DNA of 64,000 nt, taken from Balneola sp. MJW-20. GTDB lineage: Bacteria > Bacteroidota > Rhodothermia > Balneolales > Balneolaceae. Positions 26,963 to 36,556 of this stretch are shown one piece after another. Location of the stretch: NCBI RefSeq assembly GCF_040811775.1, contig NZ_JBFNXW010000001.1:1674001-1738000 (forward strand), given 5' to 3'. The notes below the pieces were generated by a model. That model was given only the letters and a program-made list of their open reading frames with translations. It was not told where the DNA came from and did not search any database. A program made the position numbers and the translations under genes. Positions within the stretch are counted from its first letter, which is position 1. Each line of letters starts with the position of its first letter.

Positions 26963-27020
26963 CTTCATTTTTAATTTTTTGCCATTGGCATCCCTTTGGG
27001 AAATCTTTAATTTTTAATTC
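26963..27020 (-). repeat. Right arm of AT-rich inverted repeat, interrupted by a palindromic insert
   Basis: 26963-26979 and 27002-27019 are the reverse complements of the two halves of 26488-26522. Between them lie 22 bases made of two small palindromes, TGCCATTGGCA and TCCCTTTGGGA, containing the same GGGATGCC core (minus strand) seen at 10527-10550. Confidence 0.7.
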
Positions 27021-27044
27021 AACAACAGAACCCAGCCACCCGTT

Positions 27045-28754
27045 ATGATCCGGTCTTTATACATAAAAGATTTTGCTCTCATTGATGAGCTCGAAGTGAG
27101 TTTTGAAAAGGGGCTGAATATTCTGACAGGACAGACCGGCGCAGGTAAGTCGATCATTATCGGGGCACTGGATATGATTCTGGGCGAAAGAGCTGATACC
27201 GATGTGATCCGCAGGGGAACGGATAAGGCCATCGCTGAGGCTACCATCTTTGTGGACGAACAGGAGGACCTCCGTAAATTACTGGCCGAACAGGAAGTGG
27301 AATATCGTGATTACATGATCCTCCGCAGGGAGATCCGGAATACCGGAAGCCGAGCATTTATTAATGACACGCCTGTAAATATCAGTGTATTAAAGTCAGC
27401 AGGGGATCTGCTGGTTGATCTTCATGGCCAGCATGACCACCAATTATTGCTGAAAGAGGAAAATCACCGGGGAGTGATCGACGGGTTCGGTGAAGTGGAG
27501 CCCTATCTGGAATCTTACCGGGACGAATATAAAAAGATGGTAAGTCTGCAAAAGGAACTGCGTGATCTGCGTAAAAGAGAGTCCGAACTGCAGGAAAAAA
27601 CCGAATTGTATCGCTTTCAGGTAAAAGAGCTGCAAGATGCACGGCTCAATGCAGAAGAGGAGGAGGAATTGATCAGCGAAATGAATCTCCTTGACAACGC
27701 AGAAGAATTGGATCAGAAGGCTGCCGCGATCTCAGAAATGGCGGAATCCGACGATGGGAACATTACCCAGCTAATGAATTTCCTGAAACTGCAGCTGGAA
27801 GATCTTGCCCGGATCGAACCGGAATTCGAACAATACCTGTCCGAGATAAATGCTGCAAGAGTTAGTATAAACGAAACAATTCAGTTTGCGGAGCGATACC
27901 GGAATTCAATTGAATTCAATCCTAAAAGGCTTGAAGAATTAAGACAGCGACAATCCGAACTGAATCGCCTGCAGAAAAAATATCAGAGAGATCTGCCCGG
28001 TCTCATCCAATACCTGAACGAGATACAACGTGAACTCTCACTCGCTGACAATTTTGATCTTGAAATAGAAAAGATCTTATCGGCCATAGAACAGCAGTCT
28101 GAAAAGCTGGCCAAAAAAGCACGAGCATTGCATGACAAAAGAGTAGAAACCGGCCAAAGATTATCACTTCAGATACAAAAGGAATTAGCCGAACTCGGGA
28201 TACCTCATTCTCAACTTGAAGTCAAAGTAAACTGGCTTTCAGACACCAAGGGATGGATATACATTGATGGACAGAATGTAGAATGCACCGAAAACGGCTG
28301 CGATGATATCCGCATGTTTATTTCTACCAACAAAGGTGAGGAGCCGAAAGCACTGGCTAAGATCGCCTCCGGTGGTGAGATCTCCAGGGTGATGCTGGCA
28401 TTGAAATCCATCCTGGCTAAAGAGCAAAGCCTTCCCGTTATGATCTTTGATGAGATCGACACCGGGATCAGCGGAGAAATATCTGAAAAAGTAGGCCGAG
28501 CAATGAGAAGACTTTCCACTTATTGCCAGATCATTGCGATCACCCATCAGCCACAGATCGCAAGTCAGGCTCATAAACACTATAAAGTTCTAAAAGAAGA
28601 ACGGGACGGCAGAACGATCAGTAATATCCTGCCGCTTAGTGAAGAGGAACACATTCGAGAAATTGCCAGCCTGATGAGTGGAGCCGAGATATCCGATGCT
28701 ACCATGATCAGCGCGCGGGAGCTTATTGAAAATGCCTCCCGGCAGCAAAACTAA
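27045..28754 (+). CDS. recN: DNA repair protein RecN
   Basis: 569 aa SMC-like ATPase of double-strand-break repair. N-terminal Walker A is TGQTGAGKS (residues ~28-36); most RecN proteins have GETGAGKS, so Gln replaces Glu. A long coiled coil occupies about residues 150-370, rich in Glu, Leu and Gln. The ABC signature is IASGGEISRVMLALK and Walker B is PVMIFDEIDTGISG. DLHGQHDHQLLL after the first lobe is also characteristic. The protein ends with VSKxx-less C-terminal helix NASRQQN. It is convergent with the cytochrome gene, only four bases separating the stops. Confidence 0.95.
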   Translation: MIRSLYIKDFALIDELEVSFEKGLNILTGQTGAGKSIIIGALDMILGERADTDVIRRGTDKAIAEATIFVDEQEDLRKLLAEQEVEYRDYMILRREIRNTGSRAFINDTPVNISVLKSAGDLLVDLHGQHDHQLLLKEENHRGVIDGFGEVEPYLESYRDEYKKMVSLQKELRDLRKRESELQEKTELYRFQVKELQDARLNAEEEEELISEMNLLDNAEELDQKAAAISEMAESDDGNITQLMNFLKLQLEDLARIEPEFEQYLSEINAARVSINETIQFAERYRNSIEFNPKRLEELRQRQSELNRLQKKYQRDLPGLIQYLNEIQRELSLADNFDLEIEKILSAIEQQSEKLAKKARALHDKRVETGQRLSLQIQKELAELGIPHSQLEVKVNWLSDTKGWIYIDGQNVECTENGCDDIRMFISTNKGEEPKALAKIASGGEISRVMLALKSILAKEQSLPVMIFDEIDTGISGEISEKVGRAMRRLSTYCQIIAITHQPQIASQAHKHYKVLKEERDGRTISNILPLSEEEHIREIASLMSGAEISDATMISARELIENASRQQN

Positions 28755-28758
28755 TCGG

Positions 28759-29430
28759 TTAGCGTATCAGGGTCATTTTTCCGTCAGCAGTAACAGACCT
28801 GTTCCCTGCTGTGATGAGGTTTAACCTGTAAAAGTAGACACCGGTTGGCTGATCATTCATCTGAACTGCTATATTCGTTGATCCGGTTGCTGCCCTTCCG
28901 GAATACTCGCCTACCTTAACACCGGCTACATTGAAAATACTAAGCCGGTATTCCCCTGCAGTCTGACTATCAAATACGACCAGTGTTGTCGGGTTAAATG
29001 GGTTAGGATAATTGCCCTGAAGTTTAAAACCGTCCGGTACATCTGTTATTCCATTTTCATTGGAGGTTGCTACTTCATTAGCCCCTTCTGCGATCCATCT
29101 TCTGATGAGCGCTATCTGATCATCGGAAAGGCTGCTTCCCTGAGGCATCCGGGTTCCGAACTGAGGATTCGGTTCGATCTTATCCACAAGAGGACTGCCG
29201 TCAGGATCACCCGGGATCACCTGGTTTTTATCGTATCGGGTCGGAGGGCTCACACTGGCCATAACAGCAGCATATGAACTGGAATTAAAAGCATTCTGCC
29301 CCGCGTTGTGACAATTGTTACAGCGATTCTGCATGATCGGTGCTATATCTGTATCATAATCTACAGGGTCCTGTGCATAAACATTCATGCTACATACTGT
29401 AGCTGCAACAAATAGTATCAGTCTTTTCAT
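28759..29430 (-). CDS. Secreted c-type cytochrome with C-terminal sorting domain (copy 1)
   Basis: 223 aa from ATG 29430, chosen because it starts a clean signal peptide (about 20 residues ending VYAQ) behind an AGAGAGA ribosome site; an upstream in-frame ATG would add 16 residues. A single haem motif CNNCH (Cys37, Cys40, His41) is followed by a Met-containing segment FGTRMPQGSSLSDDQ, the likely sixth haem ligand, and IRRWIAEGA, as in planctomycete-type cytochrome c domains. From about residue 150 there is a beta-rich domain opening GNYPNPFNPTTLVVFD, of the type IX sorting-domain style. It is predicted to be exported and attached to the surface. A paralogue follows immediately upstream. Confidence 0.82.
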   Translation of the reverse strand: MKRLILFVAATVCSMNVYAQDPVDYDTDIAPIMQNRCNNCHNAGQNAFNSSSYAAVMASVSPPTRYDKNQVIPGDPDGSPLVDKIEPNPQFGTRMPQGSSLSDDQIALIRRWIAEGANEVATSNENGITDVPDGFKLQGNYPNPFNPTTLVVFDSQTAGEYRLSIFNVAGVKVGEYSGRAATGSTNIAVQMNDQPTGVYFYRLNLITAGNRSVTADGKMTLIR

Positions 29431-29534
29431 AGTTCTCTCTTTAAGTCGGGAAATAGTCATAAATGATCGGGGGATCAACTATAACATGATTCATAAATTA
29501 TCTCATTGTTACATTTGAAGGCTTACTCAGCCCT

Positions 29535-30218
29535 TTATCTTACTAATGTCATCTTACCGTCAGCTGTAAAAGAGGGTGTATTGCTTCCGGCAAATGTCAC
29601 TCTGTAAAAATATACACCGCTGGGAAATCCGCTCAGATCAGCTGGTATGGAATTAGGTCCGGCTGAAGCCCTGCCGGAGTATTCCGCAGCCTTTCTGCCG
29701 GCAGCATTATAAATGATTATACGATAGCTTCCGGGAAATAAACTGTTAAAACGAATGATTGTTCCTGGATTGAAGGGGTTCGGGTAATTCCCCAGGAGTT
29801 CAAAGTTTTCCGGGCGGTCCTCATTTTCATTGGAAGTGGCGACCAGGCTTTCAATGGCTCCCTGATCGATCCATGCCCGGATAACAGCGATCTCTTCTTC
29901 GGAAACAGGCTCTTCTCGGAGCGGCATCCGGTTTCCTACTTCAGGGTCAGGGAGGATCTTGTCGACAAGCGGACTATTTTCTGCATCATAGGGTATAATA
30001 TAAGGCCCGTTATACCGGTCTGCCGGACTTACACTATTGATCAGTCCCTCATAAGTATTGGACTTAAATCCTCTCTCTCCATTACTGTGGCACAGATTAC
30101 AGTATTTCACCATAATGGGCTGAATGTCACTGTAATCATATTCTTCGCCTCCCGTCTGCGCCAGCAGTGTCGAAGAAGTAAAAAGTAGTACGCTTAGATA
30201 TGCTACGATTCTGAACAT
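29535..30218 (-). CDS. Secreted c-type cytochrome with C-terminal sorting domain (copy 2)
   Basis: 227 aa with a signal peptide of about 20 residues (ends LLAQ). The haem motif is CNLCH (Cys40, Cys43, His44) and the likely distal Met lies in VGNRMPLREEPVSEEE. IRAWIDQGA and the C-terminal GNYPNPFNPGTIIRFN match copy 1 along the whole length, so this is a tandem duplicate. A single-haem surface electron carrier or a small lectin-like haem protein is possible; no partner oxidase is nearby. It lies 104 bp upstream of copy 1 and follows the dehydrogenase gene on the same strand. Confidence 0.82.
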   Translation of the reverse strand: MFRIVAYLSVLLFTSSTLLAQTGGEEYDYSDIQPIMVKYCNLCHSNGERGFKSNTYEGLINSVSPADRYNGPYIIPYDAENSPLVDKILPDPEVGNRMPLREEPVSEEEIAVIRAWIDQGAIESLVATSNENEDRPENFELLGNYPNPFNPGTIIRFNSLFPGSYRIIIYNAAGRKAAEYSGRASAGPNSIPADLSGFPSGVYFYRVTFAGSNTPSFTADGKMTLVR

Positions 30219-30302
30219 CTGTTTCTACAGATCAATTGTATTGCGTGATATCAGATATACCAAATGATCCCGCAAATCATTCCTTAACAGAATGCTTTTG
30301 AT

Positions 30303-33146
30303 CTACAATGCTCTCAGTATCAGTTCCGCAATATGACTGCCTTTCCTTTGAATTCCATCACTGATCTGATGCCTGCAGGAGAAACCGGATGCACAAATAT
30401 CGGCATCTGATTTTTCTTTTACTGCTGGAAATAATCTTTGGCTGCCAATCTTCATAGACAGATCATAATGTTCTTTCTCGTAGCCAAAACTACCGGCCAT
30501 GCCGCAACAACCTGCATCCAGCTCCTGAACCTGATATCCAAAATGGTTTAGAACTTTAATAGCAGGTTCATTTCCTTTTAGTGCTTTCATATGACAATGC
30601 CCATGTAATATGACCGGCCCTTTATTACCTGAATTCCTGGGGTTGAACCGGTTCAGGGCATTCTCTAAAAATTCCTCCAGGGTATATGAAGAATGAGCCA
30701 GCATGCCAGCTCTATCAAGATATTCATCCTCACACAGGTCCAAATATTCATCCCGGAATGTCAATATTTCGGATGGTTCAATGCCTATGACAGGTATTCC
30801 ACGCGATGCATAAACAGCGTATTCATTGATCATATCATGAGCGATCTGCTGAGCCTCTTTGAGGACTCCTCTTGAGATCTGAATCCGGCCGGATTGCATA
30901 CCTTCACCTATTCGAACATTATACCCACCCTTTTCAAGAATTCTCACCGCTGCTTTTCCGATCTGAGGTTCATGATAATTGGTAAATAGGTCCACAAATA
31001 GTACAACAGGTTCAGCACCCGGATTTTCGGGAATTCTGCTTTTCCACCATTCCTCAAACGTTTGCTTAGCGAATTCAGGCAGTTGTCTTTTAGATGAAAT
31101 GCCCACAAATTCTTCGAGTAATGCTTTCACAGCTGGCGATCTTAAAAAAGTATTGCTAAGGGCAGGAAACCTGGAGGCTAAACGGTACAGCATGGCTGTT
31201 TCAGAAAAAAAGCGGGTCCTGACCGACTTCCCCTCCTGTTCCTGACGCCCATGCTGAAATTCTGCTTTCATTCTTGCCATATCCACATTAGCAGGACATT
31301 CACTTTTGCAGGCTTTACAGCTTAAGCAAAGATCCAGTGCTTCATTCAGATCCTCTGAACTGAATGCCTCCGGTTCCGTACCCGTAAAAACCTGCCGAAA
31401 TATATTTGCCCTGCCACGCGTAGAATCTTTCTCGTCCAGAGTTGCCATATAAGATGGGCACATGGTCCCTCCGCTTTCAGATCTCTTACGGCATACACCC
31501 GCACCATTACATAATTCGAGAGCATCGGCAAAAGAACCTTCTTTTCTCCACTTGAATACAGTAATGCTCTCGGAGGGCACATAATCCGGTGAGAATCGCA
31601 GGTCCTTATCAATCGCTTCCGGTTTTACGATCTTTCCGGGATTGAATAAATAATGCGGATCCCATAATTCTTTTACCTGCCTGATCAGGGGCATCATTTC
31701 AGGTCCCAGTACTTTTTCTATGTATGGAGCTCTTGCCCTTCCGTCACCATGTTCACCTGATAGAGATCCCCGGTACGATCGGACAAGTTCTGCTATCTCT
31801 TCAGCCATTACCTTCATTTTCTGAAGACCCATATCGGTGGTAATATCGATCACAGGGCGAAGGTGCAGTTCTCCCACAGAAGCATGAGCATAAAAAACAC
31901 AACTGCTTTCATGTCGTGCCAGTAACTCCCGGAAGTCCTTCACATACTCAGGAAGGTCCTTAACCCTTACCGCTGTATCTTCACAAAAAGTTGGAGATCT
32001 CGAATCCTTCCCTAGTCCCATAAGCAATCCGAGTCCGGCCTTTCGAAGGTCCCATACCCTCTCCATTAATTCCGGCTCTTCCACCAGGGGATAACTGTAT
32101 CCAAGTTTCGACTTTTTGAGATCTTCTTCCAGTGATCTTGCCTGCTCCCTGAGTTCCTCTTCACTATTCCCCTCAAACTGAATAATCAGAATGCAGGAGG
32201 GATCTTCCTCCAGAAAGAACCGGTTCCGGGCCTGTTCCCTGTTCCCTTTTGTGGCATTTAGAATAATATCATCTACCAACTCAACCGCTGCCGGCTCATA
32301 CTTAACCGCCCTGACGGTTGCTTCCATCGCCTCATTCAAACTCCTAAACTGCGGGATCAGTAATAATTTATTTGTGGGAATATCAGCCAGAGTCAGTGTA
32401 GCCGCCGTGGTCATAGCCAATGTCCCTTCACTGCCGCAAAGCAATACCGCAAGATTAAACGGAGGACCATCTGCTACAAAGGGTTGCATCATACACAATC
32501 GGTCCAGTGCATATCCGGTATTTCTGCGAATGATCTCGGGATGAGGAAAATTGTCAAGAATCTTCTGACGGTTTTTTTGGATGATCCTGATCATCCCCCG
32601 GTAGATATATCCTTCCAGAGTGTCTAACCGAAGCTTTTCATCGAGTTCTATCCGACTCAGTGGCCCGAATGTTACCATGCTTCCGTCACTCAGTACGGCC
32701 TCGATCTCTTGAGTATGATCCCGGGTAGTGCCGTACTTGATAGAAAAGGAGCCAGCGGAGTTATTTCCTATCATTCCCCCGATCATACAACGATTTGTAG
32801 TTGAGGTATCCGGCCCAAAGAAAAGTCCATGTTCCTGTAACTCCCGGTTCAGACTATCACGTATCACACCCGGTTCAACTCTGACCCTCTTTCTTTGAGG
32901 TTCTGCCTGAAGGATCTTATTCATGTACCTGGAGACATCCATTACCACACCACCACCGGTAGCCTGACCGGCAAGTGACGTTCCCGCTCCCCTGGCAGTT
33001 ATGGAGGTTCCCTTCAGATAAGCAGCACGGACCAATGCCCGGATATCTTCCGCATTTTGAGGAAAAGCCACAGCATCTGGCAGTTCTTCATACATGGATG
33101 CATCAGCTGCATATAATCTTCGGGTAAGGGTATCGGTGTGTATCAA
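30303..33146 (-). CDS. FAD/iron-sulphur D-2-hydroxyacid dehydrogenase (YdiJ-like)
   Basis: 947 aa fusion. Residues ~20-220 are an FAD-binding oxidase domain (ARGAGTSLAGQATGGGVVMD, GPDTSTTNRCMIGGMIGNNS). Residues ~250-510 are the FAD-linked oxidase C-terminal domain, including HASVGELHLRPV and SGEHGDGRARAPYIE. Two ferredoxin-like cysteine clusters follow (CNGAGVCRKR...CPSY, and CLSCKACKSECP), then a CCG domain (LHGHCHMKALKG, DAGCCGMAGSFGYE). This layout matches E. coli YdiJ and D-lactate/glycolate dehydrogenases with fused subunits. The neighbouring L-2-hydroxyglutarate oxidase gene, 89 bp upstream, makes D-2-hydroxyglutarate the favoured substrate (inference); D-lactate is the alternative. 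Confidence 0.82.
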   Translation of the reverse strand: MIHTDTLTRRLYAADASMYEELPDAVAFPQNAEDIRALVRAAYLKGTSITARGAGTSLAGQATGGGVVMDVSRYMNKILQAEPQRKRVRVEPGVIRDSLNRELQEHGLFFGPDTSTTNRCMIGGMIGNNSAGSFSIKYGTTRDHTQEIEAVLSDGSMVTFGPLSRIELDEKLRLDTLEGYIYRGMIRIIQKNRQKILDNFPHPEIIRRNTGYALDRLCMMQPFVADGPPFNLAVLLCGSEGTLAMTTAATLTLADIPTNKLLLIPQFRSLNEAMEATVRAVKYEPAAVELVDDIILNATKGNREQARNRFFLEEDPSCILIIQFEGNSEEELREQARSLEEDLKKSKLGYSYPLVEEPELMERVWDLRKAGLGLLMGLGKDSRSPTFCEDTAVRVKDLPEYVKDFRELLARHESSCVFYAHASVGELHLRPVIDITTDMGLQKMKVMAEEIAELVRSYRGSLSGEHGDGRARAPYIEKVLGPEMMPLIRQVKELWDPHYLFNPGKIVKPEAIDKDLRFSPDYVPSESITVFKWRKEGSFADALELCNGAGVCRKRSESGGTMCPSYMATLDEKDSTRGRANIFRQVFTGTEPEAFSSEDLNEALDLCLSCKACKSECPANVDMARMKAEFQHGRQEQEGKSVRTRFFSETAMLYRLASRFPALSNTFLRSPAVKALLEEFVGISSKRQLPEFAKQTFEEWWKSRIPENPGAEPVVLFVDLFTNYHEPQIGKAAVRILEKGGYNVRIGEGMQSGRIQISRGVLKEAQQIAHDMINEYAVYASRGIPVIGIEPSEILTFRDEYLDLCEDEYLDRAGMLAHSSYTLEEFLENALNRFNPRNSGNKGPVILHGHCHMKALKGNEPAIKVLNHFGYQVQELDAGCCGMAGSFGYEKEHYDLSMKIGSQRLFPAVKEKSDADICASGFSCRHQISDGIQRKGSHIAELILRAL

Positions 33147-33235
33147 CTAAGCTCCTTTATTAGTTGAAGGAGTTTGATATAATTACGGGATAATATCAAA
33201 CCGGATTAACTTCATAAATACCATCCCGGAGGTAA

Positions 33236-34462
33236 TCAGCTTACTGCCTGAGTATCCTTTACTTTGGTCACGATCTCATCTGCAATAGCAAGACAAGCGG
33301 TTGCGGCAGGACTTGGTGCATTCAGCACATGGATCTGACGGCTATCAGTCATGAAGTAGAAATCATCCAGAATTTCACCGTCTTCTTTGAGTGCCATAGC
33401 CCGCACTCCGGATGGAGATACCTTCAGATGTTCTTCTCTTACTGCAGGGATAAGTTTCTGTAATCCCTTCACAAAGGCTGACTTAGAAAGGGACCGCTTA
33501 TATTCATCCATCCCCATTTTCCAGTGCTTGAAGGCCAGCTTCCAGAAGCCGGGAAAATTAAACGTTTCGATCGTGTCTTTCAGGTCGAAAGAAAGTTTTT
33601 CATATCCTTCCCTTTTGAATGCAAAGACCGCATTGGGACCACATTCGATTCCTCCCAGTGCCATTCGGGTGAAGTGAACTCCCAGGAAAGGGAAGTCAGG
33701 ATTCGGCAATGGATAGATCAGATCATTTACCAGGTACTCGGCCTCCGGTTTCAGTTCATAATATTCACCCTTGAAAGGAACGATCTGAACCGGAGATTTC
33801 AGCCCAGCCATTTCAGCTAGTCGGTCGGCATGCAAACCACCGCAGGTTATCAGAAACCCGGTCTTCCATTCCTTCTTTCCGGATCTGACCGTCACTTCAT
33901 GTCCATCATCGGTAATACCGGTGACTGCAGAACCGAAACGAACTTCACCTCCATTTTCAATGATCAGGTCTTTGAGTTTTTCACACATACCTGCGTAATC
34001 AACGATTCCTGAACAGGGGACATGAATTGCTTGAATCCCGGCTACATGTGGCTCCAATTCTTTCAACCGGTCTTCTCCGATTAACTCAATCCCTTCGATC
34101 CCGTTTTCAAGACCTCTTTCATATATAGCCTCAAGACGCGGAATTTCCTCTTCTGAAGTTGCTACGATCACTTTACCGCAGACTTCCATTTCAACTTTAT
34201 GTTCCCTGCAGAAATCCACCAGCTGATGACGACCCTCCACACAGTTCTTTGCCTTATAAGAACCCGGTTTATAGTAAATTCCGGAGTGAATGACCCCTGA
34301 ATTCTTACCGGTCTGGTGCGCAGCTACTCCTTCTTCTTTCTCCAGTAAGAGCAGGCGGGAATCCGGAAAGGATAACGACAATTTATAAGCAGTAGATAGA
34401 CCAACTATTCCTGCTCCAACAATAATGAAATCAAATCGGGAAGTAGATGATGAAATTTTCAT
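33236..34462 (-). CDS. lhgO: L-2-hydroxyglutarate oxidase
   Basis: 408 aa FAD enzyme of the DAO family. The N-terminal dinucleotide fold is DFIIVGAGIVGLSTAYKLS, and the LhgO-specific run HQTGKNSGVIHSGIYYKPGS covers the covalent/active-site region. CVEGRHQLVDFCREHKV, VPCSGIVDYAGMC and a C-terminal AALKEDGE-type segment (SGVRAMALKEDGEILDDF) complete the family match. It oxidises L-2-hydroxyglutarate to 2-oxoglutarate, feeding electrons to the quinone pool at the membrane. It precedes the D-2-hydroxyacid dehydrogenase on the same strand, suggesting an operon clearing both stereoisomers. Confidence 0.9.
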   Translation of the reverse strand: MKISSSTSRFDFIIVGAGIVGLSTAYKLSLSFPDSRLLLLEKEEGVAAHQTGKNSGVIHSGIYYKPGSYKAKNCVEGRHQLVDFCREHKVEMEVCGKVIVATSEEEIPRLEAIYERGLENGIEGIELIGEDRLKELEPHVAGIQAIHVPCSGIVDYAGMCEKLKDLIIENGGEVRFGSAVTGITDDGHEVTVRSGKKEWKTGFLITCGGLHADRLAEMAGLKSPVQIVPFKGEYYELKPEAEYLVNDLIYPLPNPDFPFLGVHFTRMALGGIECGPNAVFAFKREGYEKLSFDLKDTIETFNFPGFWKLAFKHWKMGMDEYKRSLSKSAFVKGLQKLIPAVREEHLKVSPSGVRAMALKEDGEILDDFYFMTDSRQIHVLNAPSPAATACLAIADEIVTKVKDTQAVS

Positions 34463-34597
34463 AGCCCAAAAATATGAAGGATTAGCCTATAATGCTCATC
34501 CATAATATCAATATGATTTTACTTCACCTTGATTCATTTATATGAACTATATCCTATCTTGTATTTGTTAGCATTACCGAATTAACTATTTATCAAT

Positions 34598-35140
34598 ATG
34601 AATAAAATATTTTCTGTCCTTCTGGTATCGGCACTTATTGTGTCTGCATGCAGCCAGCCTGCCGGGCGCAAGAATCCGCATAATCTTTCAGAAAATCTCC
34701 TGAAAAAAGACAGTGTCATCTGGAATGCCACCTTCCAGGACCTGGAAGGTAACGATGTCAGCATATCTGATTTCGAAGGTAAAGTGGTATTGATCGACTT
34801 CTGGGAGACCTGGTGCGGTCCCTGTCTAGATGTATTTCCAGCTATGGATAGCCTGAAGAAGGATTCACCGGAAGATTTTGTTATATTAGCTGTCAATCTT
34901 CAGGGTTCTGATGACCCGGAAGACGTTAGTGAATTCAAAGAAAAGTATGGGTACGACTTTGAATGGCTGCTGGATAATAACACGGTAGGGCCTGAGGTAA
35001 TTGATCTGGGAATCCCTTTCAAAATGTATTTCGATACACTTGGTTATCTGGTAAAAGCTGAACTGGGAACAGCAGGTTCTGATTCCCTGAACTATCAAAG
35101 TTCAAAAGAAATATTAGAAAAGTATAAATCCAAAAAGTAA
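34598..35140 (+). CDS. TlpA-like thioredoxin-fold lipoprotein
   Basis: 180 aa. The N-terminal signal ends in lipobox VSAC (Cys18), placing the protein in the envelope. The thioredoxin fold has the redox pair in [10 protein letters not shown] (Cys73, Cys76) preceded by [14 protein letters not shown], with the cis-proline in GIPFKMYFD. This is the TlpA/ResA style of membrane-tethered disulfide reductase, possibly for cytochrome c maturation; two secreted cytochromes are encoded 4 kb away, though on the opposite strand. It lies 10 bp upstream of ahcY on the same strand, so co-transcription is likely although the two functions are not obviously linked. Confidence 0.88.
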   Translation: MNKIFSVLLVSALIVSACSQPAGRKNPHNLSENLLKKDSVIWNATFQDLEGNDVSISDFEGKVVLIDFWETWCGPCLDVFPAMDSLKKDSPEDFVILAVNLQGSDDPEDVSEFKEKYGYDFEWLLDNNTVGPEVIDLGIPFKMYFDTLGYLVKAELGTAGSDSLNYQSSKEILEKYKSKK

Positions 35141-35150
35141 CAAGCATACT

Positions 35151-36461
35151 ATGGCTGAAGTAAAAGAAGAGAAACTGCCTTATAAAGTTAAAGATATCTC
35201 CCTTGCTGAATGGGGTCGTAAAGAAATTAATCTGGCAGAAGCTGAGATGCCCGGACTGATGGCACTCCGGGAAGAATATAAAAATGAGCAACCTCTAAAA
35301 GGCGCACGAATTGCCGGTTGTTTGCATATGACCATACAGACTGCCGTACTGATCGAAACACTGATCGATCTGGGAGCAGATGTAACCTGGTCATCTTGTA
35401 ATATCTATTCCACACAGGATCACGCTGCGGCGGCGATCGCAGCTGAAGGAATTCCGGTATACGCCTGGAAAGGTATGACCGAAGAAGAGTTCGACTGGTG
35501 TATTGAGCAAACCCTTCATTTCCCTGATGGTCAGCCACTGAATATGATCCTCGATGACGGGGGCGATCTGACCAACATGGTTCTGGATCGCTATCCTGAA
35601 TTGGTTGACGGAATCAACGGGATCTCCGAGGAAACCACTACCGGTATCGTTCGATTGATCGAAAGAGAACGTAAAGGCACACTCAGGTTACCTGCGATCA
35701 ACGTGAACGATTCTGTGACCAAGTCTAAGTTCGATAATAAGTATGGTTGTAAGGAATCGGCATCTGATGCTATCCGCCGTGCTACTGACATCATGATGGC
35801 CGGTAAAGTGGCTGTGGTAGCAGGATACGGTGATGTTGGAAAAGGAACTGCAGCATCGCTTAGAGGTGCCGGTGCACGTGTTATAGTCACTGAGATCGAT
35901 CCGATCTGTGCCCTTCAGGCTGCAATGGACGGCTATGAAGTTCAGAAAATGGATACCGCTGTTGAAGAAGCTGATATCATCATTACTGCAACCGGAAACA
36001 AGGACATTGTTGTAGATCGCCATTTCCGTAAAATGAAAGACAAAGCTATCGTCGGTAATATTGGTCACTTTGATAATGAGATCGATGTTGCCTGGCTGAA
36101 GCAAAATTCTGAGGAAGACAACATTAAACCTCAGGTTGACATCTTTACAATGGAAGACGGCAAGCAGATCGTATTACTATCTCAGGGACGCCTGATGAAC
36201 CTGGGTAATGCAACCGGACATCCTTCCTTCGTAATGAGTAACAGTTTCACCAATCAGACCCTTGCTCAGATCGCACTCTGGAACCGACCGGAAGAGTTCG
36301 AAGTGGGTGTACATGTACTGCCAAAATCACTGGATGAGAAAGTAGCCCGACTGCATCTCTCCAAGATCGGTGTTGCACTGGAGGAACTGACTCCGGAGCA
36401 GGCTGAATACATTGGCGTTCCTATTAAGGGACCATACAAGTCTGACGCTTATCGTTATTAA
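35151..36461 (+). CDS. ahcY: Adenosylhomocysteinase
   Basis: 436 aa. It reversibly splits S-adenosylhomocysteine into adenosine and homocysteine to recycle the methyl cycle. Diagnostic blocks are [30 protein letters not shown], the NAD-binding [33 protein letters not shown], and a C-terminal [19 protein letters not shown] followed by the typical Lys-Ser-Asp-x-Tyr-Arg-Tyr end. The start follows the TlpA-like gene by 10 bp. A strong hairpin terminator lies 30 bp after the stop. Confidence 0.97.
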   Translation: MAEVKEEKLPYKVKDISLAEWGRKEINLAEAEMPGLMALREEYKNEQPLKGARIAGCLHMTIQTAVLIETLIDLGADVTWSSCNIYSTQDHAAAAIAAEGIPVYAWKGMTEEEFDWCIEQTLHFPDGQPLNMILDDGGDLTNMVLDRYPELVDGINGISEETTTGIVRLIERERKGTLRLPAINVNDSVTKSKFDNKYGCKESASDAIRRATDIMMAGKVAVVAGYGDVGKGTAASLRGAGARVIVTEIDPICALQAAMDGYEVQKMDTAVEEADIIITATGNKDIVVDRHFRKMKDKAIVGNIGHFDNEIDVAWLKQNSEEDNIKPQVDIFTMEDGKQIVLLSQGRLMNLGNATGHPSFVMSNSFTNQTLAQIALWNRPEEFEVGVHVLPKSLDEKVARLHLSKIGVALEELTPEQAEYIGVPIKGPYKSDAYRY

Positions 36462-36486
36462 TAACGGTCAGATATTCAGAGAAACT

Positions 36487-36523
36487 AAAAAAGCCCTGCT
36501 GTTATCAGCCGGGCTTTTTTTAT
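36487..36523. terminator. Bidirectional intrinsic terminator between ahcY and the STAS gene
   Basis: Stem AAGCCC(T)GCTG / CAGC(C)GGGCTT around TTAT, flanked by AAAAA on the left and TTTTTTT on the right. It works on both strands, serving ahcY (plus) and the STAS gene (minus), which converge here. Confidence 0.88.
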
Positions 36524-36556
36524 ATCTGTAAGTTTAAAACGGTAACAGACGGAAAA

